The notes beneath the pieces were generated by a model. That model worked only from the letters and a program-made list of their open reading frames with translations. It did not search any database and was not told the DNA's origin. From Gigaspora rosea (lineage: Eukaryota > Glomeromycota > Glomeromycetes > Diversisporales > Gigasporaceae): a DNA stretch of 64,000 nucleotides. The stretch spans positions 229,088 to 293,087 of the forward strand of contig QKWP01000495.1 in the NCBI GenBank assembly GCA_003550325.1. The letters are read 5' to 3'. Position numbers and translations under genes: made by a program. Each line of letters begins with the position of its first letter. Positions within the stretch are counted from its first letter, which is position 1. This document shows, one piece after another, positions 35,001 through 45,858 of the stretch.

Positions 35001-37106
35001 TTTTGCAGATCTTTTAATATTGACCAATTAGAATACAAAACAATATCACGTTGCATCTGATTTCATTTATGATTGGTGTAATGGCAAACTTTTTTTCATA
35101 AAAAAATAACTTGTTAACTTTTTTATCTTATTGATTTTTTAACAAATACTTTTTTTCATAATATATATTGCTATTAACGTACAAAAATAAAATTGTAAAT
35201 TTTCCGGAACCAGATTCAATTTTTTTTTTTACTAAATTGTATAAAAATGGAACGTCACAAAGTTAGAATTTTAATATGACAAAGAAATGAAATATAATCG
35301 AAATTTATTAAAGTATTTGCAAAATCAATTGAAATTTATCAAAATATTTGCTAAGATAATCAAAATTATCGAAATATAATCGAAGTATCTTAAGATTTTT
35401 AGGTGTAATATTTGGCGGTCCCTTCGTTTCAATTCCTCGGTGACATCTGACTTCACAGTCATTCATGACCGTTAAATAATGTGATTAATTCGCACTTCGT
35501 AATGCGTATTGTCCACGAATGCCAGGAATGCTTAAAATGTTTATAAATAAATTATTCTTTAAGATATGATTTATATTTCATTTTCACTAGTTTTATTGAT
35601 ATATTATGTGTATTGATACGTATATCTGATATTATATCAAGTACAATTAATGATAGAATAGATGTAAAAATAAAATATGTATAACAATTTAAAGTACCAC
35701 TTGTACAGGTTGCCTAATGACGAGTAATATAAGATGCTTTTGTAGCTTTATCATTATAGTCTGCTCTCACATACCGTAAATGTGTAGAAGGTAGAAGGTG
35801 TGCTCCAGATGGTCATGTAATAGTCCAGGCGACTACTTGAACAAATTCCGATTCAGATTTCCATCAAGTCGACTTGTTTTTTTTTTATTATCTGCTAAAA
35901 GTTCTTTAATGACTTTTTCGATATTTATTGTATTTTTTATAAGGAAAAGTTTTCTTAGTTATTTATATATATAATATTTAACGCTACTTTTATTATTACA
36001 AAAAAAAAATGTAATCAGTTTTTCTATAACGAACTGATGGTCCTAAAAAAGTTTACCAAAGAAAATTACTAAGTGCTTTTAAAAAAAGAGTATCTATGCT
36101 TTTCGAAAATTTTTAACTAGCCTTTAGCATTTTTATTTTCATTACGAACTATTGAATTTTAAAAATTATATGTGTTTATGTAATGGAGAGTTCGTTATAC
36201 TTTATAGAATCAGCTGTATAAAAAAAAGGTCCATTAAATGATTAAATTCTTTAAAAGTTTTTATATTATGGAGAGCTCGTTATACTTTATAGAATCAGCT
36301 GTATAACAAAAGGTTTATTGAATGATTAAATTTTTAAAAGTTTTTATTAAATAAATCTATTAAGTAATTTTGTTAAAAAAAAGTTTCTTTATTATCATAT
36401 TTGCTAAAAAACTTTATTATAAAAGAATATGTAGTTTATCGATTGCAAAGCAATATACTGTACATTATTTTCAAATTTACAAACAATTCAAGTCAATTAA
36501 TGATGCAAAACATCAACACAAAGTGAGTAATGAAAGTGTAAGATATTTCAACATTGATACAGTTATTACAGGTGCACGCAAAGATGAAAAGACACTAATT
36601 TATCTAAAATCATTCAAATCAAGATATAGTTTATTAAGTAATTGAATCTATTAAAAAGTTTTTGAATTCATCCGAATGTCATGTGCTCATCCGGATTGCA
36701 ACCTTGTACACATTTTCGGTATGCTCTGCTCTCGCTATAATGGTCGGGCTGGAAAATTTTATCTATTATAACGAAATATCCGCTATAACGTTATACAGTA
36801 TAATAATAAAAATTTTAAATTGTTCTTAGAAAATTTCAAGATTTCTTTGCTATAGCGAGAGATCGCTATAAAAATCTATTATCACTTGAGAATTTTTCAA
36901 CATTTTGTAACTTTTCAATTGTTCCATGGCATGGTTCAAACAATTTTTATGATAGGATATATATATGAAAATTATGACTAATATTACATAACTAAGGCGA
37001 TTGAAACAGTCAATTTCTGATAATATTCTTTTACTGATATTATGCCTTTTTAGCTTGCAACAAGAAAATATAAAGTTTCGGGAATTATATGTATTTGTTT
37101 TTATAA
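32080..37106. other. Shared 5' flank of unit B
   Basis: Mostly non-coding, shared with A and D. It holds a partial internal duplication (see unit B entry). A plus-strand frame at 36370-36645 ends DAKHQHKVSNESVRYFNID then TVITGARKDEKT. The segment SVRYFNID.VI.GARKDEKT is preserved in unit A near 23510-23575 and partly in D near 53515-53580. It looks like a remnant of an unknown gene carried along in the duplications. Confidence 0.4.
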
Positions 37107-37358
37107 TCAGGATTTAGGATTATAAGGGGATTTATCCCAATTTTCAGTATCAACCACGGTAGTAATTTGTTGATTCGAAACTAATTTCCACAAAGTAAGA
37201 TTAGAAACTCTGACCAAACGAGTCAAATTAGAGTTCGTCACAGAATTCACAAAGACTATTTCGATACACAACATATCAGTATATATACTCATTTTTATAT
37301 TTTGAATTATATATTTTATAGATATACAGTTAGAGACCGTCAAATATTTGGATATCAA
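37107..37358 (-). other. Small open frame at the end of unit B
   Basis: A frame of up to 83 residues with an internal ATG giving MSIYTDMLCIEIVFVNSVTN then SNLTRLVRVSNLTLWKLVS. The D copy (about 54250-54355) keeps the first 24 residues and then frameshifts and stops. It has no recognised family. It could be an exon remnant; confidence that it is translated is low. Confidence 0.25.
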
Positions 37359-37525
37359 TTTGGATATATTTTGATATTATTTGGATATAAATTTTAATAG
37401 GTATATATGGGTCCTCAAAAGTAGAAACAAGGGAATTTGCCCAATCACGGGTTTGAGAAAATCAGCAAAAACTATTTTGTTACACAAAATCACATTATTC
37501 ATGATTAACAAACCTGTTTAAACAG

Positions 37526-37805
37526 GGGGGATGGCTAAAGCCAGGTACATCACGAGATTACCCGATTTTTCCGATTTTTAATTAATAATAGGGTTAGGGT
37601 TAGTGTTGGGTTAAAGTTAGGTTAGGAAGTAGTTTATGTGTGGTAAAATCGCATTTCTGACACTTTTACTTAGTCAACCAAGACCGGTTTAGATAGCCAT
37701 TTTTTATATATTTCGTGTTTTTGTCTTTGCCGCCTCGCTTTGTTCGGACTGATCCGGGTTATATATCAGGTAATTTCGTGATGTACCTGGCTTTAGCCTA
37801 CCCCG
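37526..37805. mobile_element. Foldback element with GGCTAAAGCCAGGTACATCACGA ends
   Basis: The left arm (ggctaaagccaggtacatca at 37533) and the right arm (tgatgtacctggctttagcc at 37779) are inverted copies, bounded by G runs on the left and C runs on the right. The interior has agggttagggttag, a telomere-like motif too short to be a telomere. Confidence 0.65.
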
Positions 37806-38331
37806 TATTATCTGTCAGGTATGTTTGTAACAGAATTTTTTATAGAAATTCACGATAGAAGCTACGATAATTTTCATACAAACTAATTCACCTTTCGCCA
37901 TTACCATAATAACATGTTGCATGCCACTGGAATAACGAGTGAAGGTTCGTAATAAAATTTTCTACAGTGGCTAACGATGTCCTTAATGCAATTTTAACTA
38001 CATACTGTGGACACTGAATAGCAAGGAACAGGATTTTACAATTTAATGCAAAATTAGCAGCCTTAATTTCAAGTAAGATTGTAACAGAATTATTTTAGCC
38101 CATATAGAATCTTAATAATCCTGTACAACTAACTGGCCTTTTATTGTTACTGGAATGGTGTGCAAGTTTTGTAACAGAAATTTTACAACAATTCACAATA
38201 GGAATCGCAATATTTTATTCCAATACAAACCATCTCAACTTTACCTATTAGAGCAATGAGTAAGTTTTGTAACAATTTTCTAGTTAACATTACACATAAC
38301 TGTTGAAATTGAAGGATGTCCTTTTTTCTAG
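37806..38331. repeat. Three diverged copies of a ttgtaacaga repeat
   Basis: Repeated tttgtaacagaa...ttcacNatagaa...catacaaac modules occur near 37825, 38165 and 38260, and weaker ones near 3000, 3100 and 4575. No coding sequence was seen. This looks like a dispersed short repeat family. Confidence 0.45.
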
Positions 38332-38339
38332 AGTAAGGC

Positions 38340-38488
38340 TAGAGGTTGGAACCGGTTTTAATAATTCGGGTTTATCACGTGAATTTTGTGATATTATAGA
38401 ATTTATTAAAATTTAATTGGATTAAATTCTAAAATATCACAAAATTTACGTGATAAACCCGAATTATTAAAACCGGTTCCAACCTCTA
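38340..38488. mobile_element. 149-bp hAT-type foldback MITE
   Basis: The ends TAGAGGTTGGAACCGG... are near-perfect inverted copies over more than 50 bp (one A/G difference near CACGTGAA/CACGTAAA). The target agtaaggc is perfectly duplicated at 38332-38339 and 38489-38496. It landed in the left terminus of the next MITE, giving a nested insertion. Confidence 0.9.
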
Positions 38489-38490
38489 AG

Positions 38491-38745
38491 TAAGGCCATT
38501 CGAAGTTGATTCTTTGGTTAGCATCACTTTTCCAGGACTCTCGGGAGGGGGGGTAAAATGAAACGAACATATGAAATGAACATATAAAAATGAACAAAGA
38601 TGGGCCAATTTCATTGGTTGATATAAATCAGGTGACTGGTGAGAGTCATCCAGCGTTTTGATTGGCTGTTCGTTTTCGGGGGAGGTGGGGAAGACTTCAG
38701 CTAAGTGGGGTGATGTTAACCAAAAAATTAACTTCAAACGGCCTA
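38491..38745. mobile_element. MITE with AGGCC..GAAGTT ends
   Basis: The left end AAGGCCATTCGAAGTTGATT and the reverse complement of the right end TAGGCCGTTTGAAGTTAATT are related, then TTTGGTTANCATCAC on both. It is a diverged member of the GGCCACGCAAA family that follows. The 149-bp hAT MITE split its left edge. Confidence 0.65.
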
Positions 38746-39168
38746 ATATATTATTTTACTTGTAGGTGCAGATGGGTTCCATGACCATTCAAACAATGCA
38801 AGAGTCTCTTATTTGGTGATTAGGCACTGTTGCTGCAAACTATAGTGCAAGGAAGGCGCGTATGAAGTTTAATTCAGTTCATGAGTTTCAAGAGAATGTA
38901 AATTACCAAGATGAGTGTGAAGTTTACTTCGTAAGGGCAGTGTCATTAATCACCTGATTATTTTTTATCAGAGGCCTACCCCCCCCTCTTTCTTAATATA
39001 TAAATAGTCAGGTTCTTATATATAATTTTAACTTTTTTTACCCCCCTCCCCCCCTAAAAAATCACCTGATTTTTGTTACTCCCCTAATCAGTATGAAATT
39101 TAATTTGATCCCTTTAATAATTGTATCTCTGATTAACGTAATCAGTTAAATTATATTCACTTTAACAA
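38746..39168. other. Spacer between MITEs, no gene
   Basis: It contains two C-rich stretches flanking tcttaatatataaatagtcag (38980-39056) and repeated atcacctgatt motifs at 38950 and 39060, possibly remnants of another inverted-repeat element. No coding sequence. Confidence 0.4.
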
Positions 39169-39613
39169 TTAGGCCATGCAAAAATTAATTTTTCGTTTTA
39201 CATAACCTGGTGTTTCAAAATTCCGGTCGGTGGGTCAGATTTTTTTTTTAAAAAAAAATTAAATTTGCGTGGCCTAAATTAATTTATATTCACATCTAAG
39301 ACCATGCAAAGTTAATTCTTCGGTTTGCATAACATGGAATCAGAAAATTTTGATTTTTTTTTATCGGTCCTATTGGGTAATTCTGGAAAATTAAGGTCAT
39401 CAGGGGACGCCGGAAAAAAAATTAGATGCCAAAATTGGAGTAATTGGCACAATAGGAATTTTAAAAAAAATTTTTTTTGGAAAAATTGGGTCAGCGTTTT
39501 GCAAAACGAAAAATTAACTTTGCGTGGCCTGGCCATGCAAAGTTGATTTTTTGTTTTGCATAACACGATGTTCCAAAATTTTAGTCAGTGGATCAGATTT
39601 AAGTTGGCTGATC

Positions 39614-39673
<60 letters not shown>

Positions 39674-40930
39674 NNNNNNNNNNNNNNNNNNNNNNNNNNN
39701 NNNNNNNNNNNNNNNNNNNNNNNNNNNNNNNNNNNNNNNNNNNNNNNNNNNNNNNNNNNNNNNNNNNNNNNNNNNNNNNNNNNNNNNNNNNNNNNNNNNN
39801 NNNNNNNNNNNNNNNNNNNNNNNNNNNNNNNNNNNNNNNNNNNNNNNNNNNNNNNNNNNNNNNNNNNNNNNNNNNNNNNNNNNNNNNNNNNNNNNNNNNN
39901 NNNNNNNNNNNNNNNNNNNNNNNNNNNNNNNNNNNNNNNNNNNNNNNNNNNNNNNNNNNNNNNNNNNNNNNNNNNNNNNNNNNNNNNNNNNNNNNNNNNN
40001 NNNNNNNNNNNNNNNNNNNNNNNNNNNNNNNNNNNNNTCATGTTCACATATAAGGCCACGCAAAATTAATTTTTCGGTTTGCATAACATGGAATCAGAAA
40101 ATTTTGTCGGATCTATCGGGTAATTCCTGTAGATCAAGGTCATTATCGGGGGACAACGGAGAAAAGATTAAATGCCAAAATTGATGCAATTGGTACAATA
40201 GGAATTTAAAAAAAAAAAAATTTTTTTTTTGGAGAAATTGGGCCGCTGGTTTTGCAAAATGAAAAACTAAATTTGTGTGGCCTGGCCAATTTTTTTTTTG
40301 CATAACATGGTGTTCAAAATTTAAGTAGGCAGATCGATTTTTTTTTTTTTAATCAACTAGGCCACGCAAAATTAATTTTTCAGGTTGCATAACATGGAAT
40401 CAGAAAATTTTGTAGATCTATCGGGTAATTCTAGAAGATCAAGTTTATCATCGGGGACAACAGAGAAAAGATTAAATGCCAAAATTGGAGCAATTGGCAC
40501 AATAGGAATTTAAAAAAAATTTTTTTTTTTGGAAAAATTGGATCGCGGGTTTTGCAAAACGAAAAACTAAATTTGCGTGGCCTGGCCAATTTTTTGTTTT
40601 GCATAACACGGTGTTCAAAAATTCAAGTTGGCGGATCAGTTTTTTTCTTTTCTTTTTTTTTTTTTTTTAATCTACTATAAATTAATAAGCTCATGTTCAC
40701 ATATAAGGCCACGCAAAATTAATTTTTCGGTTTGTATAACATGGAATCAGAAAATTTTGTCGGATCTATCAGATAATTCCAGAAAATCAAGGTCATCACC
40801 GGAGAAAAAAATTAAATGCCAAAAATGAAAAAATTGTCACAATAGGATTTTTTTTTTAAAAAAAGATTTTTTTAAAAAAAAACTGGGTCGGTGGGTTATG
40901 CAAAACGAAAAATTAACTTTGCGTGGCCTT
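39169..40930. repeat. Tandem cluster of GGCCACGCAAA-family MITEs
   Basis: Units with inverted ends of the type GGCCACGCAAANTTAATTTT and gcgtggcc lie at about 39169-39277, 39299-39530, 39531-gap, 40052-40283, 40359-40583 and 40705-40930. The last three repeat with spacers at about 310-345 bp, so tandem amplification is likely in addition to transposition. Each has gcataacatggaatcagaaa near the left end and a T- or A-rich centre. Confidence 0.8.
39674..40037. other. Assembly gap (364 N) preceded by about 55 T
   Basis: The gap falls after a long T homopolymer at 39619-39673, inside the tandem MITE cluster. It probably hides more cluster copies. Poly-Phe and poly-Lys frames across it are meaningless. 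Confidence 0.95.
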
Positions 40931-41249
40931 ATCGACTTTTCAATTATATTTTGTATGTATCAATCGAACAGATTAGTCCAGTAAAAAATATAATTGAAAG
41001 GCAGCGATAGGTTTTCCCTTACCTGACACACATGATCGTACTGGTCCTGCGCGGCATCGCATGCTGCGCAGCTATCTTATTAGATTATAGCATCAAAAGC
41101 TTTTAACCGTTGTATCGCAAAAATTTATTAAGTGATCAGACTTTTATTATTAAGTAAAAAAGTTGGGCCTAAAATTTTACACCTGATCAATCAAGCAGGT
41201 CAATTTTCAATAAATAGTCAAATTCCTTGGTTTCTACTTTTGAGGGCCC
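40931..41249. other. Right end of the 3.84-kb insertion
   Basis: Unique sequence leading to the right inverted terminus. It has a small inverted pair (tcaattatattttgta near 40938, taaaaaatataattga near 40983) and no open frame. Confidence 0.4.
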
Positions 41250-42262
41250 ATATATTCTATCGTTGCACTATACCGTAAGAGATCACATTATGTATTGTCA
41301 TTATATTCAATATCCATAAAATTAATTATGATATTTAGTATAAAAATTTTGGATAAAAAACAAATTTTTGGTTAATGTTAAAATTTGATAAATTTTTGAT
41401 TCCGAATTTTGGTCGATTGTTATCTACTATCTGCTGTGTTTAATATTCAAAATTCTAACTGAAAAAGATCCGCCAAATCTAGTTGCTTAAAAAAAAAAAT
41501 TGGCAAACATTAAAGAATCTAGAAAAGTTTAGTTAACATTAAAAAAAACAAGGAAAAATTTGGTCAACGTTAAAAAATTTGGAAAAATTTGGCACCAAGA
41601 TTTTGCTTGTCCTTGTATACATTGTATAGAAATAACAAGAATGTTATTGTCCTATATCAACTTGCTTTGCCAGATTTGTTCATGAAAATTCTTCATGACA
41701 TAAGATTTCTCAGAGTAACGCAATTACCTTAATCAGCCTCTTTATTTTAATATTAATACATAATTGTAATTTGGCATCTATACTAAGATCGTATTTTTCG
41801 AATCTATTATATGAATACAAGGATTATTTAAAATGAATAAATAAATGAATGACTATAAACTATCATATAATGTGTAAAAAAAATATTAACTCAAATTTAT
41901 ATAAGTAACTGAATCACATATCTGTCTGATGTTTTGAGCCGCAATAACAACCAAAATACATCCTAAAGAAATCAATTACTAATGCGCATTCGCATGTAAT
42001 ATCGATTTTGCCCTCAAACGATAATGTTATTATCCGGCAGTTGTTACTACAATAAGTATTATTTGGTCGTATTAAATAATGTGACGCTAAATGAAGTTTG
42101 AATTTTTTTCTTTGAATAGTACTATTGAGTTTCATATGTAAACTCTTTACTTAGTTATTATTAATTTAAACCGCAATTAAAAAAAATTAACATAATAAAT
42201 AATTGATATTGCAGTAACAACATGACCGTACGACAATTATATTTCAAATTAGTCACAAAATT

Positions 42263-43986
42263 TTAATGAAAATTACCTCTATATTTTGATGATTCATACG
42301 CTAGTTTAATCTCCTTAGTGTTTATTAATTTGCTGTTATACATGGAATTTTGGAAATTCTGTAAAGTAATTTGTATTATTTTGATCTCTTCGTTAGCAGA
42401 AATAAAACTTCTTTTGATATCAGATTCCTTGTTAGTTAACGACACCCAGGGTGTCACCATAATTATTAGCCATTTTAAAAATATTAAGCTAATATCTTTA
42501 GCACTAGGTCGGTTAGATGGGTTAGAGTCCATGCATCTCTTGGCTAATTCAATATAACATTCAGGTGTTCTTTCAGAAAATTCGGGCCTTAATCCGTTAC
42601 AAATCTTCAATGCAAGTCCAGAGTCGAACTGAGAACCATAAAAGACCTTTTTCCGGTTGATAATTCTGTCATAATAATACCTAGACCATATATATCAGAT
42701 GCTTGTGTGTATTCTCCGCCTAATAAAATTTCTGGTGCAACATATGGCATGACACCATAAACTTCACCTTTTGAAGCTGATTCTTTCAAATTCTTAGATA
42801 ATCCTAGATCGGTAACAAAAGACTTCATCATAATTTTGTATTGATTTAGCAAAATATTCCCACTATGAAAATCACAATGAACATATCCTGATTCATGAAT
42901 CCTAGTCAGATCATTTAATACATCTATAAGATACCTCAATTTGTTTTCCCAATCGATTCTTTTAAAATTTGATATTAAAAAATCGTACTTATTTCCATTA
43001 TCGGCATATTGAAATACCATGAGATATGTCTTGTTTTCTATATTTTGAGTTATTCCATATATTTCAAGACCAAGACCATTCAATCTGCACTGAACATGGT
43101 TTTCGAACTTATTAAATTGGAAGATAATCATAATTGTCAGAATGATTGTACAGTACACATGCTATATTTTTGATCGCGCTTTGTAAAAAGATGTGATTAG
43201 TAATGCGCAAATTCTTTTTTTCAAATTTCTTGCGCACAGGAATTTTATTCAATTTTGGCTCGCGGATGGTAATTTGCCTTCGTATAAAAAATCATGCGCA
43301 TTGCACATCACTAGTTGTGATGCTATTTGAGATTGTGCTTTAAGATTTCAAACAAGTACAGGACAATTATAATGAAAAATGCTGGTTAAATTATTTACTA
43401 TAAATCTCAGAGATTTCTCATTATTATAATCACAGATATCATGAAATCACATCTTTTTGCAAAGCGTCCTAATAAAACTTTAAACTTATTTCTAAATTGT
43501 TAAGAGATTTAAGTGCAACTTTGCATGATTGTTCACGTGCTCGTAAATTATCTCTGATTATTGGCTTACCATCTAACCAGATTGCAGAATATATTGTACC
43601 AAATCCACCTTTACCAATTTTTTGACGATTAACTAGCCTATCAAATGGAATCCATTCAATCAAATCCTCTCATTTTGTAATTTTAACCAGAAATTTTTTT
43701 ACGAATTCATCGATTTCTTTATTTCCGCTGGACAATTATTCTCTTCGGATCACATAATTGACACCAGATCCCAGAGTTATTATACTGTTTACAACTTGCA
43801 CACATTTCTAAAGATTTCACTAAATCTTTACGTGATTCTTCATATCTGGTCAACATGTAATAAGTTGCTCCACGATTTCTTAATGCATCTGCATTATTTG
43901 GTTCAATTTCTAATAATTTATTTAAATCTGCAAGTGATTCTTCATATCTATTCATTATTCGATAAATTTCTCCACGATTACTTATA
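42263..43986 (-). pseudogene. TPR-kinase copy C (truncated pseudogene)
   Basis: Only the last one and a half TPR units remain (SNRGEIYRIMNRYEESLADL, from about 43984); the 5' part is replaced by a mariner-type element. Then come C-x2-C/C-x2-C (CASCKQYNNSGIWCQLC), a deletion at DPKRII, an in-frame TGA in TKYE (near 43672), the N-lobe GKGGFG and VALK, the intron, and exon 2 with HCD, DLG and APE motifs. A one-base loss after TGKR (about 42640) shifts the frame, and the C-tail resumes from 42610. Clearly non-functional. Confidence 0.85.
43198..43313. mobile_element. hAT-like MITE in the kinase intron (copy C)
   Basis: The same ancestral insertion as at 29811-29927. Flanks gatgtgat (43190-43197) and gttgtgat (43314-43321) form an 8-bp duplication with one mismatch. 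Confidence 0.75.
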
Positions 43987-44983
43987 GCGGTTTGCAGAAA
44001 GGTGTGACCCCTGCAGATCATGATGTCATGTGAAATCATGTGAAATCGACCGATTCTGATCGATTTTTCGATTCTTGNCGGTTTGCAGAAAGGTGTGACC
44101 CCTGCAGATCATGATGTCATGTGAAATCATGTGAAATCGACCGATTCTGATCGATTTTTCGATTCTTGGAGAAATTTTAAAGATTTTTATATACAGGCAT
44201 TGATGATCGGTATTTTATATAATTTATCAAAACAAAACAAATTACATAATATAAAGTGAAAATTTAATAAATTACATGATAACATATATAGTAAAAATTT
44301 AATATTCGCTTTATGTTTTCCTTTATTATCATACATGTATAATCGTTATATTATATCTCTGTATTTATATTTTAATCCAATAAATATCATGATGCCTCCT
44401 GCGTATAGTGATGACTTGAAATGGCGTATAGTTTTTTTATATTATGATAATTATTCAATATTACAAATTACGAATCTTCTTTATATTAGTAAAGGCGAAC
44501 AATTTTTAATTCAAAAGAACCTAATAATTTAGTGGCATATTCGGTTAGTTCATCCAAAGTAACGGATGCAAATGATGCTAATTGGATAACTTTGATTCAA
44601 CACACCATTCTTTGAAGATTGCTAGAAAATATTCGCTACTTAAAAAATTGAAGTCGCGAAATAGACACTGACAAGCCTAATGAAAATCTCGCTTACAAAC
44701 TCAATAAAGAGATAATGGAAAAAGTCTCTGGGTTTGGTAAAGAAAGTGTTACGATTATATAAAAAATGGGGAATCCATGGAAACAAATACCTGGACAACA
44801 TAATTTTTAATCAAAGTGACAAGTATATTACTGTATTAGTTATGTAATCACTGATCAAATAATTATAAAATTTTTTACGGATTTTTAATGATTCTTAAAT
44901 TTAGATTCCCTATTTAGAATCTCAAAGATTCTCCGCATCATCATCATGAAAATCATGGGGTCACACCTTTCTGCAAACCGCCA
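43987..44983 (+). mobile_element. Tc1/mariner-type element remnant with TA target
   Basis: The inverted ends are GCGGTTTGCAGAAAGGTGTG (left) and cacacctttctgcaaaccgc (right), extending into GACCCC, flanked by TA on both sides (43985-43986, 44984-44985). A transposase N-terminus survives on the plus strand at about 44390-44495: MPPAYSDDLKWRIVFLYY then SILQITNLLYISKG, the helix-turn-helix of mariner-type transposases. The frame then breaks, and the DDE part is not recognisable. It replaces the 5' half of kinase copy C. Confidence 0.85.
43988..44168. repeat. 90-bp exact duplication around a single N (assembly join)
   Basis: 43988-44077 and 44079-44168 are identical around N at 44078. The doubled left inverted repeat of the mariner element is therefore probably an artefact. 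Confidence 0.85.
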
Positions 44984-45858
44984 TAATTATTAGTACTATA
45001 AATAAGTAAAAGATTTTTCATAAGTCAACGCTATCTACGTTCACTTCATTTGTTAGAGGCTTATCAAAAATGCCGACACCATAGTCTTGACCGAAAAAAC
45101 ATGGCATTTTATAATTTCATAGCCAAAATCCTAACAATTTTTTTAACTTCCAAGAACAAGAGTATTTCATCGAGGAGTATTTTAAATCCTAGAAGTTCAT
45201 AATCTTGACAAACTGTAATTTAGCTATATAAGAGAAGACATATTCAGGCAGACCTCATAATTATGATCAAACTATCAGGATTATGAACTTCGGAACCAAG
45301 TGGTTGTCGGAATTTGATATTTGAATTTTGTCGTCGGATGATTGAATAAACCATGATATTTATTATTAATATAAGGACGGTACAAACAAACTGTAAATTG
45401 ATTTATGTCTATATATGCAATCAAATACTGTACGTATATAGCTGTTGTTCTAGTCGTTTATACAACACTTTAGGTTCAAAATTTTAGGTGTGAATAGCTC
45501 ATAATATAATGTACCGATTATAAGCTATATTATGGAATTAGATCAGATTCTCCTGGGTCGAGTTACTTGGCCGAGTTCGATATAGTGAAATTCATTAATC
45601 AATTTACAGGTTTTCTTATTCCGTCATTATTTATAACTGATATCATACCTGGTATTGTTTCACCCGCTTCATTAATGCAAATGCAATTTAACAAGGAGGA
45701 GACCAGTCACCCTAAAGTTAATATACATACAAATTCTATTTCGAACTTGCTACATTGCTGTGCATAGTGATACTACAGTTTTTAGGCGCATATGGGCGGA
45801 TTTTGCGTTACATCCTATTTTATCCGAAGCAAACAAAACTTCAATTATTTAACACACT
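44984..45858. other. Shared 5' flank of unit C
   Basis: This matches the first part of the flank of the other units. It keeps the best version of the small conserved frame at 45567-45767 (FDIVKFINQFTGFLIPS, extended to 66 residues). Nothing else is recognised. Confidence 0.4.

Larger units (their letters stand above)
27940..37408 (-). repeat. Segmental duplication unit B
   Basis: The second and longest unit. It contains the most intact kinase gene and all flank landmarks, plus a local internal repetition of flank sequence: the gattttcataagtcaacg...cgttcacntcattt block occurs at 32138 and again near 34110, and the matching accaaNtggttgtcggaattt block at 32427 and 34379. So about 2 kb of the flank is duplicated inside this unit. 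Its right end (ttttaataggtatatat, 37392-37408) is where unit C would follow directly but for an insertion. Confidence 0.85.
37409..41249. mobile_element. 3.84-kb inverted-repeat insertion at the B-C junction
   Basis: The left end GGGTCCTCAAAAGTAGAAAC and the reverse complement of the right end GGGCCCTCAAAAGTAGAAAC differ at one position; similarity continues into AAGG.AATTTG. The flanks are ...ggtatatat and atatattctatc. The D-E junction at about 54500 reads ggtatatatattctatc without an insert, so the element inserted into atat, which it duplicated. The interior is a patchwork of other MITEs plus an assembly gap, and no transposase is visible. The gap could hide one. Confidence 0.8.
41250..45858 (-). 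repeat. Segmental duplication unit C
   Basis: Third unit, paralogous to E: both share the kinase C-tail MVTPWVSLTNE.SDIKRSF and both end after the gcgcatatgggcggattttgcgttacatcc block (45787 in C, 59025 in E). It is shorter because its flank stops there and the TPR part is lost. Confidence 0.85.

Noticed and set aside
37580-37625. Telomere repeat (agggttagggttag), also near 26300 and 62035-62095
   Set aside because: Only two or three degenerate units, inside MITE interiors and flanked by ordinary sequence on both sides.
39514-40084. Poly-Phe and poly-Lys frames around 39.6-40.1 kb
   Set aside because: Products of a T homopolymer and 364 N.
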